Shown piece by piece: positions 19,700 through 28,279 of a DNA stretch of 64,000 bases. The DNA is from Myxococcales bacterium (lineage in GTDB: Bacteria; Myxococcota; Myxococcia; Myxococcales; JAJYLH01): positions 1 to 64,000 of the forward strand of contig JAJYLH010000009.1 in NCBI GenBank assembly GCA_021787845.1, given 5' to 3'. The notes below the pieces were generated by a model that saw nothing but the letters and a program-made list of their open reading frames with translations, had not been told where the DNA came from and ran no database searches. Each line of letters opens with the position of its first letter. The first letter of the stretch is position 1. The translations under genes and the position numbers were made by a program.

Positions 19700-21520
19700 G
19701 TGGTCAAGATCCGCATCGGCGAGAGCTGGAAGCACAACCCGTCGTACGTGACGGGACTGCGCGCGCTCGCCGAGGGCACTTCGCGCGGCTTCTCCCCCCG
19801 CGACATCGTCGACGTCCTCGGCATCGAGGTCGACGGGGTGGACCTCGCCCAGGGCTTGGCGGAAGCGGCGCTGCTCGACGCGATGGGCGAATTGGTCCGC
19901 GCGGCTCGCTCGCTCGCCGCGACCGACGGCGAAGAGCGGGTGCACCTCGCCCGGGCCCCGGTGGAGCTCAAGCTGACCCGCCAGGGCGACGAGCTGCACC
20001 TCGCCCTGCGCGTGCTCGACGGCGACGTGGCGCTCGTGCGCGACGCCATCGTCGAACCCCGGCGGTTCTTCGAGGCCGTGCGCCGCGCCGTCAGGACGCT
20101 CCTCACCGACCTCACCGCCATCCATCCGGCCCTGGGGGAGGTGCGCGCCGTGCGCGCCCTCTCGCTCGAATCCGTCCGTCCAGCTCGCCGCCGTCCGCCC
20201 GCGCGCGCCCGCTCGGGGCCCCCCGCCGCCTCGACCCCGGCCGCAGACGCGCCAGCAGCGGAAGCCGGACCGGACCAGGCGCCGGCGCCCCTCGGACGCC
20301 AGGCTGGATCGCTGCCGGTAAGCAGACCGCTCCGCGCCCCCCCGATCCGCGCACCGGGGATGCGGGCCGACGGGCTGCGCCGGCTGATGCTCCGCCCCGC
20401 CTGGCGCGCGGACGCTCCCGCCGCCCGACCGCACCTCGCCCGGGCGAGCGACCTCATCCTGATTCTGACCGCAGCCCAGGTCGAAGCCCGCCGGCCCGAC
20501 GGGAGCGTCGCCTGGTCGCTGCCCTTACGCGATCCGATCGCCTCGGCCGGCGCCGAGCCGACGCTGCTCGTCGGCCGGGAAGCGCCCGACGTGGTGCTGA
20601 TCGTCGACGGGACGACCGGCCAGCGCCTCGGGTGCGCCCGCGTGCCCCTGCACTCGCCGCTCCAGGAGGCGGTCTGTCTCGGCGGGAAAGCCGTGGCGGT
20701 CAGCGATGGCGCGAGCGTCTTCGGCCTCGGTCCGGAGAAACGGCAGGCGGCGTGGCGCTTCCACCCGCGCCCGGAGGGTGCGCTCAAGCTCTGCAGCGCC
20801 GGTGCGGGATTGCTCGTGGCGACGGAAGCGGGCGACCTCCACGGCCTGTCCCGTGACGGAACCGTCGTCCTGCGCTCGGCGCGGGCGCTCGAACGGACGC
20901 GCGCGGTGGCGGTGAGCGCGAAGGCCCGGCTCGCCTTCCTCTCCGGGCAGGACGAGACCGGCGCCGCCGCCCTCGCCGCGGTCTCGCTCTTCGATGGCCG
21001 CGTCGCGTGGCGCCGGGTCCTGCCGGGCTTGCGCCCGTCGGCACCGGTGCTGGCCTCGACGCGGGTGGCGGTCGGGTTCGAGGGCACGGACGGACCGACC
21101 CTGGCGCTGTTCGACGCGAAGACCGGACGCCCGCGGTTCCAGGCGCTGGTGCCGCCGGACGGGCCGGTCTTGCCCTTCGCGGCCGGCCGGCTGACTGGGG
21201 CCGCGCGCTTGGGCGGCGGGCTCTGCCTCTACGCGCCGGATGGGACCCGGGTCGCCAACGCCCGGGCGGCGGACCCCGACCCGGCGCTCTCGCCAGTGCG
21301 GCCACGGCCGGTGCGGACCGGCGCGGGCCTCATCGTGGTCGCGTCCGCGCTCCTCCACGTGTACGACGCCGCCCGGGGCCGGCTTCTCGCGTCCCTCGAA
21401 CCGGCGGAGCTCGCCCCGGAAGCGCTGGCGCTCTTCGACGGCCCGCTCGTCGTGGCGGCCGGTCGCGAGGGCCTGGTCGAGGCCTGGCGGACGCACGGGC
21501 ACCTGCGGCTCGTCGACTAG
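19700..21520 (+). CDS. PQQ-like beta-propeller protein, cytoplasmic
   Basis: A 606-residue protein in two parts. The first ~180 residues (MVKIRIGES onward) are an unrecognised domain. A Pro/Ala/Arg-rich linker follows, then a beta propeller built of repeats such as AGAGLLVATEAGDLHGLSRD and LFDGPLVVAAGREGLVEAW, which match PQQ/pyrrolo-quinoline-like blades. There is no signal peptide, so it is probably cytoplasmic. The GTG at 19700 has gggaaggga in front; a GTG at 19619 is possible but its extension is not protein-like. It runs in the same direction as the PilZ-Hsp70 gene 90 bp downstream. Molecular function unknown. Confidence 0.8.
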   Translation: MVKIRIGESWKHNPSYVTGLRALAEGTSRGFSPRDIVDVLGIEVDGVDLAQGLAEAALLDAMGELVRAARSLAATDGEERVHLARAPVELKLTRQGDELHLALRVLDGDVALVRDAIVEPRRFFEAVRRAVRTLLTDLTAIHPALGEVRAVRALSLESVRPARRRPPARARSGPPAASTPAADAPAAEAGPDQAPAPLGRQAGSLPVSRPLRAPPIRAPGMRADGLRRLMLRPAWRADAPAARPHLARASDLILILTAAQVEARRPDGSVAWSLPLRDPIASAGAEPTLLVGREAPDVVLIVDGTTGQRLGCARVPLHSPLQEAVCLGGKAVAVSDGASVFGLGPEKRQAAWRFHPRPEGALKLCSAGAGLLVATEAGDLHGLSRDGTVVLRSARALERTRAVAVSAKARLAFLSGQDETGAAALAAVSLFDGRVAWRRVLPGLRPSAPVLASTRVAVGFEGTDGPTLALFDAKTGRPRFQALVPPDGPVLPFAAGRLTGAARLGGGLCLYAPDGTRVANARAADPDPALSPVRPRPVRTGAGLIVVASALLHVYDAARGRLLASLEPAELAPEALALFDGPLVVAAGREGLVEAWRTHGHLRLVD

Positions 21521-21610
21521 GCGCCTTTCGAACCGGTCGCCCGGAAGTGAAGGCCCGTGGACCGCGTGCCTCGCTTCGCCTTACCCTCGGCCTGAGTCGG
21601 AGGCTTTGGC

Positions 21611-23992
21611 GTGGCCGAAACGCCCAAGGCGCCGGGGCGCAACCCGCCGGTGCTGAACCTGCAAGTCAAGCTGCCGGTCGCGACCCGGGCCGACCTCGTG
21701 GCCCGCCACGGCGCCGAGCTCGGCCAGGGGCGGCTCTTCGTGCGCACGAGGGTGCCCAAGCCGGTGGGCACCCGGCTGCGGGTCGACCTCAAGCTCGCCG
21801 ATGGAACGACCGTCCTGCGCGGCATCGCCGACGTGACCGAGGCGGCGACGGCGGACGAGGCCCCCGAACGGCCGGGAATGCAGCTCGTCTTTCGCGCGCT
21901 GGATCCGGAAGGCCAGGCGTTCGTACGCGGCTCGAGCCCGCCGGCGACGAGGCCGGCCGCCGCGCGCCCAGCGCCGCCGGTCTCGGCTAGCGGCACCGTT
22001 CCCGCCGACCGGCAACCGCGTCCGGGGAGCGAGAGCGCTGGCGCTCCCTCGTCGACCCCGAGCCCGCCGGCTCCGGAGGTGGCGGTAGCGTCGCCGGTCG
22101 AGGGAAGCGCAACCGATGGGCAGGATCGGCTTCGCCCGAGGGCAGCGCCGGCGCCCGCCTCGACGATCGAGCGCCGTCCGGCGGCGCCGCCCCTCGGGGT
22201 CCCCCCGGCCAGCGGTGCCAGTGGCGGTGCCAGCGGGCTGGACAAGGCTCCGGCACCGGTGCCGGAGGCCACGACCGTTCCAGGGTCAGCGGGCGGACCA
22301 GGGGAGCCGGCCGGGAGCGTCGCGGCCGCGTCCTCGGAGGCGCCGGCGACATCGGCGACGCGCCGGCCGCCGGCGCGCTCGGGGCCGGTGGTCGGCATCG
22401 ACCTCGGCACCACCAACTCCTGCGTCGCCTGGGCCCACCACGGCAAGCCGGTCGTGATTCCCTCCCGCGAGGGCTACAACGTCGTCCCGAGCGTCGTCGC
22501 GGTCAACGACCAGGGCCGCCTCCTCGTCGGGCAGAGCGCGAAGGGCCAGCTCCTGACGAACCCCGCCAACACCGTCTACGGCGCGAAGCGGCTCGTGGGC
22601 CGGCCGTTCCATTCGCCGGTGGTCTCGGGGCTCAAGGAGCACTTCAGCTACCCCATCGTCGAAGGTCCGAAAGGGGAGGCAGCGGTCTCGCTCGGCGGCA
22701 AGACCTACACCCTGCAGACGATTTCCGCCTTCGTCCTCAAGGAGCTGCGGGAGGTCGCGCGGGGGAAGCTCGGGCAGGACGTGCACCGGGCGGTGATCAC
22801 CGTGCCGGCCTACTACAACGAGCACCAGCGGGAAGCGGTCCGCGAAGCGGGCGAAATCGCCGGGCTCCACGTGGAGCGCATCCTCAACGAGCCGACCGCG
22901 GCGGCGCTGGCCTTCGGCTACGGGAAGAATCTGGAGAAGCGGCTCTTCGTCTACGACCTGGGCGGCGGCACCTTCGACGCGTCGGTCCTGGAGCTGCACG
23001 GCGGGAGCATCTACGAGGTGGTCTCCACCGGCGGAGACACCTTCTTGGGCGGCGTCGATTTCGACCTCGAGCTGCTGGAGGTCTTGAAGGAGAAGTTCGC
23101 CCAGCAGAACGGCGTGCCGTTCGAGGGAGACCGGGTGGCGCTGCAGCGGATGCTCGATGCGGCCGAGCGCGCCAAGGCCGGCCTGAGCGAGGCCGAGACC
23201 CAGCACGTCCGGGTTCCGTTCGTCGCGATGCGCGGGGAGCGGGCGCTGAACCTGGACGTGACCGTCACCCGCCAGGAGCTCCAGAAGGCGACCGAGCACC
23301 TGGTCGACCGGACCTTGAAGGTGACCAACGAGGTGCTCGCCGCGAAGGGCTTGAAGCCGACCGACATCGACGAAGTGCTCCTCGTCGGCGGGCAGTCGAG
23401 GATGCCGCTCGTGCGGGACAAGGTGCGCGCGTTCTTCGGGAAGGACCCGCACCACGGCGTGCACCCGGACGAGGCGGTGGCGCTCGGCGCGGCGCTGCTC
23501 GCGCAGACCATCGCGACCGACACGGTCGACGGCGTGGTGCTGATCGACGTGTTGCCGATGAGCATCGGGGTCGGGCTTCCCGGCGGGCGCTTCAAGCGCA
23601 TCGTCGAGCGCAACACGGCGCTGCCGTTCACCCGCACCCACACCCTCCAGACGACCCACGACCAGCAGACCACGCTGGAAGTGCACGTGTTCCAGGGCGA
23701 GAGCGAGAGCGCGCTGGAGAACGAGCTCTTGGGGAGCGTGCGCCTGTCGGGGCTGCCCAAGGCGGCGCGCGGCGCGGTCAAGGTCGACTTGACCTTCCGC
23801 CTCTCCAGGGAAGCGCTCCTGACCATCGTCACGCGGGAGGAGGCGACCGGAAGCGAGCGCCGCCTGGAGCTCGCGACCCAGGACACGCCGGAGAAAGTGC
23901 GCCAGCGGCTCCAGGCATTGGCGCCCGGGGCGGCGAAGGTCGGCCTGTGGGGACGACTGCGCCGCTGGCTCGGCGGGAGGGCTTCCGCCTAG
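21611..23992 (+). CDS. PilZ-Hsp70 (DnaK-like) fusion protein
   Basis: A 793-residue protein. Residues ~10-105 resemble the PilZ-type domain common in Myxococcota (RVDLKLADGTTVLRGIADV, then GMQLVF). A 150-residue Pro/Ala/Glu-rich linker follows. From ~258 it is an Hsp70: GIDLGTTNSC phosphate loop, VYDLGGGTFDAS, NEPTAAALAFG, VLLVGGQSRMP and a substrate-binding beta domain. The C-terminal lid is mostly missing. The GTG start at 21611 is preceded by ggaggc. PilZ domains often bind cyclic di-GMP, so the chaperone may be signal-controlled. The key RxxxR motif is not obvious in this domain, so nucleotide binding is unproven. Confidence 0.88.
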   Translation: MAETPKAPGRNPPVLNLQVKLPVATRADLVARHGAELGQGRLFVRTRVPKPVGTRLRVDLKLADGTTVLRGIADVTEAATADEAPERPGMQLVFRALDPEGQAFVRGSSPPATRPAAARPAPPVSASGTVPADRQPRPGSESAGAPSSTPSPPAPEVAVASPVEGSATDGQDRLRPRAAPAPASTIERRPAAPPLGVPPASGASGGASGLDKAPAPVPEATTVPGSAGGPGEPAGSVAAASSEAPATSATRRPPARSGPVVGIDLGTTNSCVAWAHHGKPVVIPSREGYNVVPSVVAVNDQGRLLVGQSAKGQLLTNPANTVYGAKRLVGRPFHSPVVSGLKEHFSYPIVEGPKGEAAVSLGGKTYTLQTISAFVLKELREVARGKLGQDVHRAVITVPAYYNEHQREAVREAGEIAGLHVERILNEPTAAALAFGYGKNLEKRLFVYDLGGGTFDASVLELHGGSIYEVVSTGGDTFLGGVDFDLELLEVLKEKFAQQNGVPFEGDRVALQRMLDAAERAKAGLSEAETQHVRVPFVAMRGERALNLDVTVTRQELQKATEHLVDRTLKVTNEVLAAKGLKPTDIDEVLLVGGQSRMPLVRDKVRAFFGKDPHHGVHPDEAVALGAALLAQTIATDTVDGVVLIDVLPMSIGVGLPGGRFKRIVERNTALPFTRTHTLQTTHDQQTTLEVHVFQGESESALENELLGSVRLSGLPKAARGAVKVDLTFRLSREALLTIVTREEATGSERRLELATQDTPEKVRQRLQALAPGAAKVGLWGRLRRWLGGRASA

Positions 23993-24052
23993 CAATACGA
24001 GCTCGACGCGCCATCGACGAGCGGTCTTGCCCGGGGAGCCACCATGCTCGAG

Positions 24053-24072
24053 ACTCTCGGGCGGCCGAGAGT
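24053..24072. terminator. Perfect 8-bp stem between convergent genes
   Basis: The arms actctcgg and ccgagagt surround gcgg. It lies in the 139-bp gap between the convergent Hsp70 and kinase-like genes. No clear T-run follows. Confidence 0.4.
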
Positions 24073-24131
24073 GGCGAGACCGCTATGGGATGGCGAGTGC
24101 GCCTCTGGCGAGCGGCGGCGGAGGTTCTCGG

Positions 24132-24986
24132 TTACGCTCTCGCTCCCCATTTACGGTCGGCGCCCCGAGGCATCACGGCGTCGAAGGGCCCGGCGCAGCC
24201 GGGCTCGTATTCGACCTCGGTCACGCCGACCACCGTCCGGGCGACTTCCAGAATCAACTCGTGCTCGTGGTCCTCGACGTACGGCCCTTCGAGGTGGACC
24301 CGGCCGCCTTGCGCCTTGGCGCCGATTTCGTAGCCGAAGGTCCGGGTGTCGCAGACGAGCGCCGCCTCCACCCGGGTCGCGAGCTCGAGGTCCTCCAGCG
24401 CCCGGGCGCTCTCGGGGGTCGGCTGGAACACGTCGAACGCGAGGCTCGCCGCGATCATCGAGCAGGCCGCCTCGACCGAGAGCCGGTCGAGCGACAGGCA
24501 GGCGTCGTAGAGCGAGACGTCCCGCAAGTCGCGGCCGTACATGAAGCGCGCCCAGCGCACCCGCTCCTCGTCTTCCCGCTGCACCGCCTCCTTCGCTTCC
24601 GCTTCCCCGAGCCCGAGCCGGCTCATCGCGCTCTGGACCCGCTGGGCCATCGGCGCGATCACCCGCACGTGCATGCATCCGGGCACGCCGACGAGCAAGA
24701 GGTGGCTCGCGTACCCGTCGTAGACCACGTTCCCGTCGCGGATGAAGCCGAGGAGCGCCGAACGCATCAGGATGAGGAACGGGCGCCTCAAGTCGCTGAA
24801 CTGCTGGTACGCCTTCGTCGCCCGGTCGAGCGATTCGCGCACCTTGCGGGCGTGGTCGCCGCAGGAGTCGACCGCTCGAATCAAATCCTCACGGCGGAGG
24901 TATCGGTACGAGAGCCGCTCGGCGAGGCGCCGCGCCAGGGCCTGGCCACCCGACATCGTTCCCCGGGAGATCAGCACCACCGCCAT
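24132..24986 (-). CDS. Cytidylate-kinase-like protein with BON-like C-terminus
   Basis: A 284-residue protein. The N-terminus AVVLISRGTMSGGQALARRLAERL matches the cytidylate-kinase-like (Cytidylate_kin2) family, in which the P-loop is degenerate (SGG instead of GxGK). The C-terminal region (about 200-270) resembles a BON domain, a small lipid- or ligand-binding fold. It is paralogous to the next gene, 102 bp upstream on the same strand, and both keep the same domain order. Substrate unknown; kinase activity is doubtful given the altered loop. Confidence 0.8.
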   Translation of the reverse strand: MAVVLISRGTMSGGQALARRLAERLSYRYLRREDLIRAVDSCGDHARKVRESLDRATKAYQQFSDLRRPFLILMRSALLGFIRDGNVVYDGYASHLLLVGVPGCMHVRVIAPMAQRVQSAMSRLGLGEAEAKEAVQREDEERVRWARFMYGRDLRDVSLYDACLSLDRLSVEAACSMIAASLAFDVFQPTPESARALEDLELATRVEAALVCDTRTFGYEIGAKAQGGRVHLEGPYVEDHEHELILEVARTVVGVTEVEYEPGCAGPFDAVMPRGADRKWGARA

Positions 24987-25088
24987 CGCCTCCGCCTCCG
25001 TCGGGTCGAAACCGCCCGAACGCCGCGCCGCCCCTCGACTGCGGCGAACCTGAACGGCAGCGCCGCTGGTGACCGGCAGCCGAGCCGG

Positions 25089-25904
25089 TCAGCCTTGCTC
25101 GATTCCCCCGGAGAAGGCGAGCTCGGTCCTGACGCCCTTGACCCGGTCGAGGCGCCCCAGCACCGCTTTCACCGTCTCCACATCCTGCGGCGAGTAGCCG
25201 ACGCCCCGGACGGTGACCACCCCGTTGACCGCGTCCACCTGGAGCTTGCGTAGCCGCGTGTCCTTGTCCTCGAGCAGCGCCGCTTCCGCCGCGGCGGCGA
25301 TTTCCGCGTCCACCAGGGTGGCCCGCGACGCGGGGGTCGAATGGAACGCCGGCAGCTCGGTCATCCGCGTCACCACCTGGCAGGCGTCCTCGATGGTGAT
25401 CTTCTGGAGATTGACCGTCAGGTCGAACTGGAAGGGGTCGCGCCAGTCTGCGTTGTAGAGAAACCGGGTCCACTTGCGCCGCTGCTCGTCGACCGTCTGG
25501 ATGTGGGACTCCGCCGCCGCGCGGGTCAGGTGTTTCGCCTGCATCGCCTGGTCGATGCGAAAGTCCATGTCGGCGATGACGAGGACCCGCAGGACGTGCG
25601 AGATGCCGCCCAGGAGGAAGTGTCCGGCGTGGCCGTGGTAGACGAACTTGCCGCTCTGGGCGTGCTGGCACAGGGTCTCGCGCAGGTGGGCGAGGTAGAC
25701 CTGCCGTTTCCAGCTCATCCGGTCCCAGAAGCCGGGCGGCTTCTCCAGCGCGTCGTTGAGCTCGTCGGCGTCGACCCCGTACTGCTGGGCCGCCTCGGTC
25801 AGCAGCTCCCGGCTCACGCATTCGAGCCCGAGCTTCTCGGCCAAGCATTCGGCCAGGTCCTTGCCGCCGCTGAAGGTTCCCCGGGAGATCGTGATGACGG
25901 GCAT
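25089..25904 (-). CDS. Cytidylate-kinase-like protein with BON domain
   Basis: A 271-residue paralogue of the neighbouring protein. It opens PVITISRGTFSGGKDLAECLAEKLG, giving the same degenerate loop. The tail KLQVDAVNGVVTVRGVGYSPQDVETV is a clear BON-type segment. An aaggaggg ribosome site precedes the ATG at 25904, so the longer in-frame start is rejected. The two genes look like an old tandem duplication and may form a hetero-oligomer; that is inference. Confidence 0.83.
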   Translation of the reverse strand: MPVITISRGTFSGGKDLAECLAEKLGLECVSRELLTEAAQQYGVDADELNDALEKPPGFWDRMSWKRQVYLAHLRETLCQHAQSGKFVYHGHAGHFLLGGISHVLRVLVIADMDFRIDQAMQAKHLTRAAAESHIQTVDEQRRKWTRFLYNADWRDPFQFDLTVNLQKITIEDACQVVTRMTELPAFHSTPASRATLVDAEIAAAAEAALLEDKDTRLRKLQVDAVNGVVTVRGVGYSPQDVETVKAVLGRLDRVKGVRTELAFSGGIEQG

Positions 25905-26277
25905 CGGGTGCCCTCCTTCGCACGAGGGGGTCGCAGCTTGCACCCTTCGGCGGCGGTCGCGCAAGGGACCAGCCAGACCTCGACGCGGGGCGGGACGTGC
26001 CTCTCGGGTCGGCGCGCCGCGGGATGGATCGTCCCGTGCCGATGCGGTCGGCGCACCTGTTCCGCAAGACCGTAGGGCGGGGGCTGGTCCCCGCGGGTGC
26101 TGATTTGTGCTTGCACGCGAGCCAGCCGGATCCCGCACTGCGACCGTGAGGAACCGGCGCACGGCCGATGAGCTTCGGCGGCGTCAAGCGGACCAGCAGG
26201 TCAGGTCCGGACCAGCAGGTCAGGTCGGCTTCCGTCTCGCCTGCGAGCCCACCAGCACCGCTACCCGGCTCACGGGA
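25905..26277. other. Intergenic stretch with a 19-bp duplication
   Basis: A 373-bp gap between the BON/kinase-like gene and the PPC lipoprotein gene. A 19-bp unit ggaccagcaggtcaggtcc is present twice head to tail at 26190-26227. I see no gene or convincing promoter. Confidence 0.5.
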
Positions 26278-28080
26278 CTAGCGCAGGGAGAGCGTGTAGG
26301 GCTCGAACGGATTCGACGCCCGGTCCTTCGCCTCGACTTCGAGGAAGAAGGTCCCCGCGGTGAACGGCACCACCAGTCGCTCCCCGGCCTGGATCCGGCC
26401 CTGGTCGGCGGTGCCGACGACCTGTCCGTCGGCGTCCTTCACCGTCAATACGAGGTCGAGCTTCGGCACCCCGCTGACCGTGATCGCCACGTTCTGCGGC
26501 GCCGCGAGCACGAGCTTGTAGAAATCCCTGTCGCCCGCGGGCTGGATGTAGCCCCGGTAGTCCTTGCCCACCTGGACCGCCGTCGCCAGGGCGTTCGAAT
26601 CGTTCGGCTCGCGCTCGGTCGTGCCGTCGTCGGGCGCGACGTTCAAGGTCAAGGTGTAAGGCTCCTGGGCGTTCTCGTAGTCCTTGACCCAGCGCTGGTC
26701 GACCTTCTTCCAGGCGCTGTCGACGACCACGTAGTCGTCCCCCGCCGGCACCGCGATGTCCGAGACCGCTTCCGGCTCCTTGATGCCTCCCTGGTCCGAC
26801 CGCGCGAGCGTGTTGTGGTCGCGCGCGTTCTTCTTCGTCGGGTCGATCACCGAGAGGACCAGGTCCACCCCGTCGACCCCGGTGACCGACGCGCAAACGA
26901 TGCTCGGCCGGTCGACGTGGAAGGTGTACCAATCCGAGTCGCCCTTGGGCGCGACGAATCCCGTCCGCGTGATGGTGGCCCCCTGGACGGGAGCGGTACC
27001 GCTTGGCATCGCGCCAGCCGCGGTCGGGCTCGGGGCCATCGCCGTCCGAACCCCGCCGTCCCCGGCCGTCGCCAGGGCGGGAGGGGTACCGCCATCCGCC
27101 GGCGCTTTCGGGCGAGCGCTTGCGGTTCCGCCATCCGGAAGCGCAGCCGCTGGACTCACGAGCGAAACCAGCGTCGCGTGCGCGGCGTCGTTGTTCGGCT
27201 CCGTTTCGAGATCCGCCGCGGCGGGAAGCGCCTTCACCGCAATCGTGTAGGCGATCTTCGGATCGCTCGCCCGAAAGTCCTTCTTGCCGGCCGCCGCCAT
27301 CCACGCCGACCGGACCACGAGGTACCAGCCCTTCTCGGTCGAAGGAGGCAGCGACAGGTCCGGCAGCCCCAGGTCCTCGCCGGCCGCGGCCGCGCGATAG
27401 GTGCCCATCGGCGCCTGGTCGCTCGGGCGGACGACCGCGAGCTCGACGCGCACGTCCGGCGGCGAGGCGAGCGTGACGCTCAGCACCTGCCCTGCCGGAA
27501 CCCCCGCGGTCTGGACGAAGTACCAGTCGACGTCGTCCGCCGGCGCGAGATAGCCGTCGATCGATCCGCCGACCGGAAGCGGCTGCGCGTCGACGTAGCG
27601 GTTGTTCGGCTCGCGCTCGCTCGTGGGCAGAGGCGCGCTCGTGGTGACGGTGAGCGAGTATGCTCCCGAGCTCATCTTGTCCGCTGCCGCCACCTCGAAA
27701 AAGCAGGTGCCGGAGCAGAGAAGGTTCGGGAAGACCGCGCTCTCGCCATCCTTTCCGACCGTGCGCAGAAGACGATTGTGCTGCTGGTCGAACGCCACCA
27801 GCTCATACGCGCCGCGGATTTCGCTCGCGACCTCGACCCGGACGAGCACCGGCGCCGCCGCGTCGAGGCGATAGAAATCCGCGTCGCGACCGGCCGCCGC
27901 CAGCGACGCCCGCACCCTCATCGGCGCCGTGAGCACCTGCGCCTGGCGCGAGGTGTCGTTCGGCTCGACCTCGGCGACGACCTCGGGTCCCGGGTTCGCC
28001 GACGGCGCCGGGGGCGACGGGTGGTGGCACGCGGCGACCGCGACCGCCAGGGAGAGGACGATGATTCGCGCGCCGCGCAT
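26278..28080 (-). CDS. Lipoprotein with repeated PPC-like domains
   Basis: A 600-residue envelope lipoprotein: signal MRGARIIVLSLAVAVAAC with a lipobox Cys. It contains four repeats beginning with an E-P-N-(D/N) motif (VEPNDTS, REPNNRY, TEPNNDA, REPNDSN). Each is followed by a beta sandwich with a D-x-D-(W/F)-Y motif such as GDSDWYTFHV and GDRDFYKLV. This is the pre-peptidase C-terminal (PPC) domain pattern common in secreted myxobacterial proteins. There is no catalytic domain. An Ala/Pro/Gly linker splits repeats 3 and 4. A gaggag ribosome site precedes the ATG at 28080. A surface-binding role is inference. Confidence 0.82.
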   Translation of the reverse strand: MRGARIIVLSLAVAVAACHHPSPPAPSANPGPEVVAEVEPNDTSRQAQVLTAPMRVRASLAAAGRDADFYRLDAAAPVLVRVEVASEIRGAYELVAFDQQHNRLLRTVGKDGESAVFPNLLCSGTCFFEVAAADKMSSGAYSLTVTTSAPLPTSEREPNNRYVDAQPLPVGGSIDGYLAPADDVDWYFVQTAGVPAGQVLSVTLASPPDVRVELAVVRPSDQAPMGTYRAAAAGEDLGLPDLSLPPSTEKGWYLVVRSAWMAAAGKKDFRASDPKIAYTIAVKALPAAADLETEPNNDAAHATLVSLVSPAAALPDGGTASARPKAPADGGTPPALATAGDGGVRTAMAPSPTAAGAMPSGTAPVQGATITRTGFVAPKGDSDWYTFHVDRPSIVCASVTGVDGVDLVLSVIDPTKKNARDHNTLARSDQGGIKEPEAVSDIAVPAGDDYVVVDSAWKKVDQRWVKDYENAQEPYTLTLNVAPDDGTTEREPNDSNALATAVQVGKDYRGYIQPAGDRDFYKLVLAAPQNVAITVSGVPKLDLVLTVKDADGQVVGTADQGRIQAGERLVVPFTAGTFFLEVEAKDRASNPFEPYTLSLR

Positions 28081-28279
28081 GGCTTCTATTCTCCTCGTTC
28101 GCACGGGTCCGAGCGTGGTCTACCGCTTTGCCCGTCGATGGAGCAAGGCCCGAGAGACCGGCGCCGTCGACGGCCCCGAACCGAGAGCGCAGCTGGTGGC
28201 CGTCCCCACGATTTCCCGGTCCGCCTCGCCAGGGTCGAGCGGACGAGGAGCGGCTTGTCGTCCCGAGGCGAAAGCCCCG

